Shown piece by piece: positions 59,701-64,000 of a stretch of 64,000 bases of DNA. The notes below the pieces were generated by a model. It did not search any database. It saw only the letters and a list, made by a program, of their open reading frames with translations, and was not told where the DNA came from. This DNA comes from Phlegmacium glaucopus (Eukaryota; Basidiomycota; Agaricomycetes; Agaricales; Cortinariaceae). The stretch is taken from the NCBI GenBank assembly GCA_015039465.1, contig MU130710.1, forward strand, positions 138,857-202,856, given 5' to 3'. Made by a program: the position numbers and the translations under genes. How positions within the stretch are numbered: position 1 is the stretch's first letter; each line of letters begins with the position of its first letter.

Positions 59701-62700
59701 TTGTGGCTGTCATGATCTCCATGTATGAAATTATTGCACCTCTTTTCATTCTTATGCAACAAAAATATCTATAATTTATAACCAGCACCTTTCTGAAGGG
59801 ATAAACCCTGATCCGCACTACTTTGTATAAATACGCATTGATACTCCTATTTGTTGTAAATCTTCTGCATGCACTGAGCCAGGCATCAATATATTAACAC
59901 CATGGGACAAAATACGGTAGGCAAGGATCAATATGTATTTCCATTGAAGTTCAACGTCTATTCCTTCTTTGGGCAATTCGGCCATCCATTGCAATGAAAA
60001 AACAACGCTACCAGTGAGTCTCGTAGTGTGATGTCATGGTCGTCTGACTGCGGTGACACTCTGGAGCATTACTATAAGAGACTATAAGGTGCGAGTAGTA
60101 CTTACACAATCTAGGGAGTAGATAACGGATGATGAACTATGCTGAAAGGATTTCCATCTTTTCATCGCTGATCAGTATGGGAAATTTGAAAATTGAACAG
60201 ATGATCGATTGTCTATGCCCTCGGGAGAGAATTGTGACCATGGGAGTACTTTCGCGGGTATGTGGGCCGATGGGTCACTCAGACCTTGCAAGTTGCCTCT
60301 TATCATCGTCAAGCGGATAACGTATTAAATGGTTAGGAACGGCTTTTGTCTCAATAGTACATCCGCCTTTAATTGCAGGTATGCAGGCTTCTAGTACCCC
60401 AAGTCCTGGTTGAATTGATATTGGCAACTCAGGATTGGACGATTAGCCATGATGCCTATAAGTAATTCAGGGTTAGCTGATGCTTACATGTCAATTGTAT
60501 TTGCCACTGTCCGCCATCCTGGGCCTAGAAGCTCTCCGGCACCGGTAAATAATGTTATTAATAATAAGAGAGAGGGTTCAAAGATTTCAACAGATTTCAA
60601 CTGGTTCAACTGCGTTGATTGAATACCCTGATTTCAGGGACTATCTTTGATCTAGTATGTCAGGAAAAGGGTCAGGAACGCCCTGTTAATCCGGGAGATA
60701 TATGATTCTAATAGAACCTGATGGAACCCCCATGACATCGGATAACGAACATACAAAGGAAAACATATGACGCACATAAAGGTTATGGTGTGGTATATCA
60801 GCTTCAGCAGAGCTTGAGAGGCGTATTGGAACTTCCTGATTAGGAAGGTGGCGTGGAAGGTAAGTTCACTACATTGGCACAAAGGAGTTGTACTAGGGAG
60901 GTTGTACATGTGGTTTGCCGTTCCATCATCAACGAAAAACTCTGTATGATAGGTTAGCGGGTACTTAAGTTCAAGTTGAATGGTTTATTTAGAAAATTGT
61001 ATTGAAAATGGGTCGGAACTAGATGACAGGTTCACCTCATCTATATGAATAGCACAGTGACCAAATGATGACAGGAGTTTAGGCGCCCCTCAGGCCCAGG
61101 CCTCAACATCAGGCTTTGCTTCACAGGCTTAGAAAGTCGGGAGAATCACTATAGTAACAGTCAGAGGTTAGCGCCTTGATCAATCAATATGTGTCCGTCA
61201 ACGCCGGCGGTGTTGTACATCTATGATCTGAGACGTCAGCGTCCCGTATGGCGTTCGTCTCAGAAATCATCACCGGCGCACCGCAGACAAGTCGGTGATA
61301 TACAGCACCTAAGCTGCAGTAAGCCAGAGTAAGCCTCCCTAAGGAAGCCATTCAAGGATTATCGATCACATCGCGTGATCAGTTGTGGCCCAACACTCGC
61401 ATCATTCGGGTTCAAGCTCAAGTTTAGCTTCGGGCTACCTCAGGCCCGAGTAACGAATGTAGGTAGATGTAGGTATGGTCGGCCTAAGCTTTGTTCCGAC
61501 CCCTCTATTTATGGAGCTGGAGCGTTTCAGTGCATTTCCTGGCGGTTTCATTTGAAGTAGTATCATAGTGGCTGAAGCAGGATGCACAGAAGATGACAAC
61601 CTCCGAGTTGAAGTGGTAACTGATCAATTAAATAAGGAAGTCCTGAGTAATGTGTTATCTTTCAAGTTTCTTTTGCCCCAAAGCATCAAAGTACGAAATA
61701 CAAAGGTTGAGTTTTATCTAAATACGGAAGGATAATAACAAGTGGGTTTATACAAATCTGAAAAAGACGTCCATGAACAGCCGTCTTTCAGCGCCATTTG
61801 GCAAGATAAGGAAACTACTGTATACTTCTGACAGTACGCATCAACTCTGTCCGGCTCATCTAAAAAGAAGTGATATGAAATTTGGACACACGTTGGTTAA
61901 GGTTCAGAAAGCATGTGCGTCCACCAGAAAGGGTTAGTCAAACCGCGAGGGGAGGGGTCCAGAACTAAAAGCCACCTGCACTTGTATGTGCCCCACTAAG
62001 CACTTGCTAGAGGGGATCAATCTAGAAGGTAGGAAGGTAAAAGTTAATAGGAGTGAGACTTGGCGTTGATATGTATCTTGTCAAGTAAGGATTTAGATGT
62101 TAACAACGTTAAAAGGTCACAAGATTTTAGATGGTCTGTACAGCTTTCGATAAGGGGATGAGTGGGATCCGAGAGGTTGGTCTAAGGCTAGAGCGGGTGA
62201 GAGATGAGATGCCCAGTGAGAGGCGTAGGCCGCGTGGCCGAATGTTATTGTGCCCTCGAGTAGATGTGCTACTAGCCATCATGTGCACGCTTATGGGATC
62301 ATGGATGCTGATTCTGGGTTCTTGAATGGTCTTGGCATACTGTGCGTTCGTGATTTTGTGTTGAACGTTGGGTAATCATGACTGGCCTGGATTAATGATG
62401 CATCAAGCTGTAAATAGTCTTGGCAAATGAGCTATTCGGTTGGATTCTTGCCAATGCATCACCATATGTAGGTCGGATATGAAGGCAAAATGAAGGACCG
62501 CCTCGTAAAGCTTGCTTGAGAGTTCTTCTTTTGGATATTATAGCGGATTAATGGAAATAGCGTGAACATAGTAAGCTTTTGAGAAACTAAGAAGACAAAT
62601 GATAAGTCACGGTGGACCAGATGACTGTCGATAGTTTCTCTTACTCGGGAGATGTTTCAGTCGTCATTGCCTAGTCTAAATTGCCCAGGGAAGATCAGTA

Positions 62701-64000
62701 TCAGCCCTCCTATGAGATGATATGAGCGAGGAATGTAGGACATTGATAAATTTTATGATGCAACCATCTATTCAGAGTGAGAACTCGGAGTTACTTGAAC
62801 AGCGGGTTACGCTTCAAAGCTTCACCGGTGCACCTTTTTGGTCAATAACTATTAAGTATGACGTCGAGGTAAATGCTGTGCGTCTCCATAACATGGGGTG
62901 TGATGTTGACAATTAACAGGCGTAAATATATACATCCATGTGTATGTGAAACTTTGACAAGAAAACTAAAGCAAATCGAAAACTCCGCTTCACGGGAAGA
63001 AAATATCTTGTTTTTTTTAGGTTACGGAAAGCGGCAATCAGTTTGTTATAAAAAGTGACAGAGCGATAACCACTCACTCCAGCCATGAATAGTGTACTGC
63101 GCACCCTGATGGAGTACCTTTGGAACGATATTGGGAAGCGGATCTAGCGCTGAGCAGTCCAGGAATAGACTTAGCGTATTCAAACCATATGCATTGGTAG
63201 AAGTCGCTCTGTTTGTCAGGTTGTAGTAGGTGGATAACGAGGACTGAGGTAGGAAAAAATAAATTCTTCCGTAAGAACCGACTGCCGGATTGTGAATCAA
63301 GTAAAGACTGGTTTTCGAAGAGGATTAGTCGAGACCGACGGGAGGCGAGTGGAGCCTTATGCTTATGGGAGATTCCTGCTGGATTTAGTGTGATGAAATC
63401 AATGCCAAGGCGAGACGGATGAAAAATTAGATAGATGAGAAGCCAACTAGAAGAACGACAAGCATAACAACAGTGGGCTCAGAGTGGAATAGCGAATACC
63501 AAGGATATACCTCGCGAATAGTAGAGATATAGGAGCCAAGGTAGAAGCTAATGGGCAAGGCTGTGGGCTCTTGGCGTTAGAGATATTCTGACCCTCGATG
63601 GCCGGACGATGGTTGGAACGTCACGAAGAAGATAATGGTGTGAAGCTCTAGATGATATGTGCACGGCTATGGAACTGTCAGGGAAACCGACACGCCACTG
63701 AAAAAAAAAAGGAGACAATGGATGGGGATCTGCCAGTGTCTACGTCGTGGACGAGGGATTTCTGCCAGCAAATTATCCCCACAGATATAAATAAAATAAT
63801 TTTCGGAGCCCTTTTGGGTATACCTGGACCGGTCGTCCCGACAACTATCTACAAGTATGCTTGATCATGGAAGGTTACCTTTCGGATTGAACAGGATTGA
63901 ACATTTTTGATCATATATTCAAGGCTACTGTTGATATAGATACATCACGGGGGACAATGGTCCAGGATAAATGGCCGATGAGGAAGGTACTGAGGGCTAT
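59701..64000. other. Terminal 4.3 kb without recognised gene
   Basis: Only short frames (under about 90 codons) occur on both strands, none with a recognisable domain or splice-linked continuation. I saw no LTR, TIR or tRNA. It may be decayed intergenic or old transposon DNA. Confidence 0.4.

Noticed and set aside
63213..63422. 69-codon frame near the right end
   Set aside because: There is no domain, no splice partner and no neighbouring gene structure.

Overview
The window is nuclear DNA of a filamentous basidiomycete, most likely an Agaricomycete. The evidence is dense short introns (about 48-60 nt, GT..AG), a GAPDH gene with the basidiomycete-type 5-nt microexon, a GMC alcohol oxidase, a DUF6534 membrane protein, a GABA-type amino-acid permease with about 20 introns, and a typical load of fungal transposons (copia, DIRS-like, foldback and MITE families, Helitron-like).

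Layout. 1-0.9 kb: C-terminal part of a GEN1/XPG-type flap endonuclease. 1.2-3.7 kb: an Agaricomycete tyrosine-recombinase-like gene broken by a MITE with target-site duplication. 3.7-6.9 kb: gene-poor, with one long imperfect inverted repeat. 6.95-10.5 kb: conserved fungal protein of unknown function. 13.0-14.7 kb: DUF6534 membrane protein. 16.7-19.3 kb: secreted GMC oxidoreductase (aryl-alcohol-oxidase type). 21.6-22.7 kb: GAPDH pseudogene, directly followed by the intact GAPDH gene at 23.0-24.5 kb. 25.2-29.2 kb: large coiled-coil protein. 30.1-32.7 kb: intact amino-acid permease, copy A. 33.3-50.3 kb: transposon graveyard. 52.1-59.3 kb: permease copy B, interrupted by about 4.5 kb of inserted DNA with Helitron2/Helentron-like ends. 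59.7-64 kb: no gene recognised. All recognisable host genes lie on the + strand.

The two permease copies and their flanks form a tandem segmental duplication whose spacer was filled by transposons. Inside it lies a rearranged DIRS-like retrotransposon: gag, RT-RNase H and the recombinase N-terminus are on the - strand, while the recombinase C-terminus is on the + strand about 9 kb away, as if an inversion broke the recombinase gene in an intron. Its gag is split by a solo LTR (5-bp TSD), which is split by a 1.97-kb foldback element (10-bp TSD), which is split by a 0.4-kb MITE (8-bp TSD). That MITE belongs to the same family as the one breaking the gene at 2 kb. A complete but mutated Ty1/copia element with 404-bp LTRs and a 5-bp TSD follows.

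The most interesting material is (i) this GAGG..CTTTAC terminal-repeat transposon family, with degenerate TTAGGG-like interiors and a foldback member carrying tRNA-like sequence in both arms, and (ii) the Helentron-like insert, which carries a RecQ helicase fragment inside its own inverted repeats. No new multi-gene host system is evident. All calls were made by eye; no database search was run.
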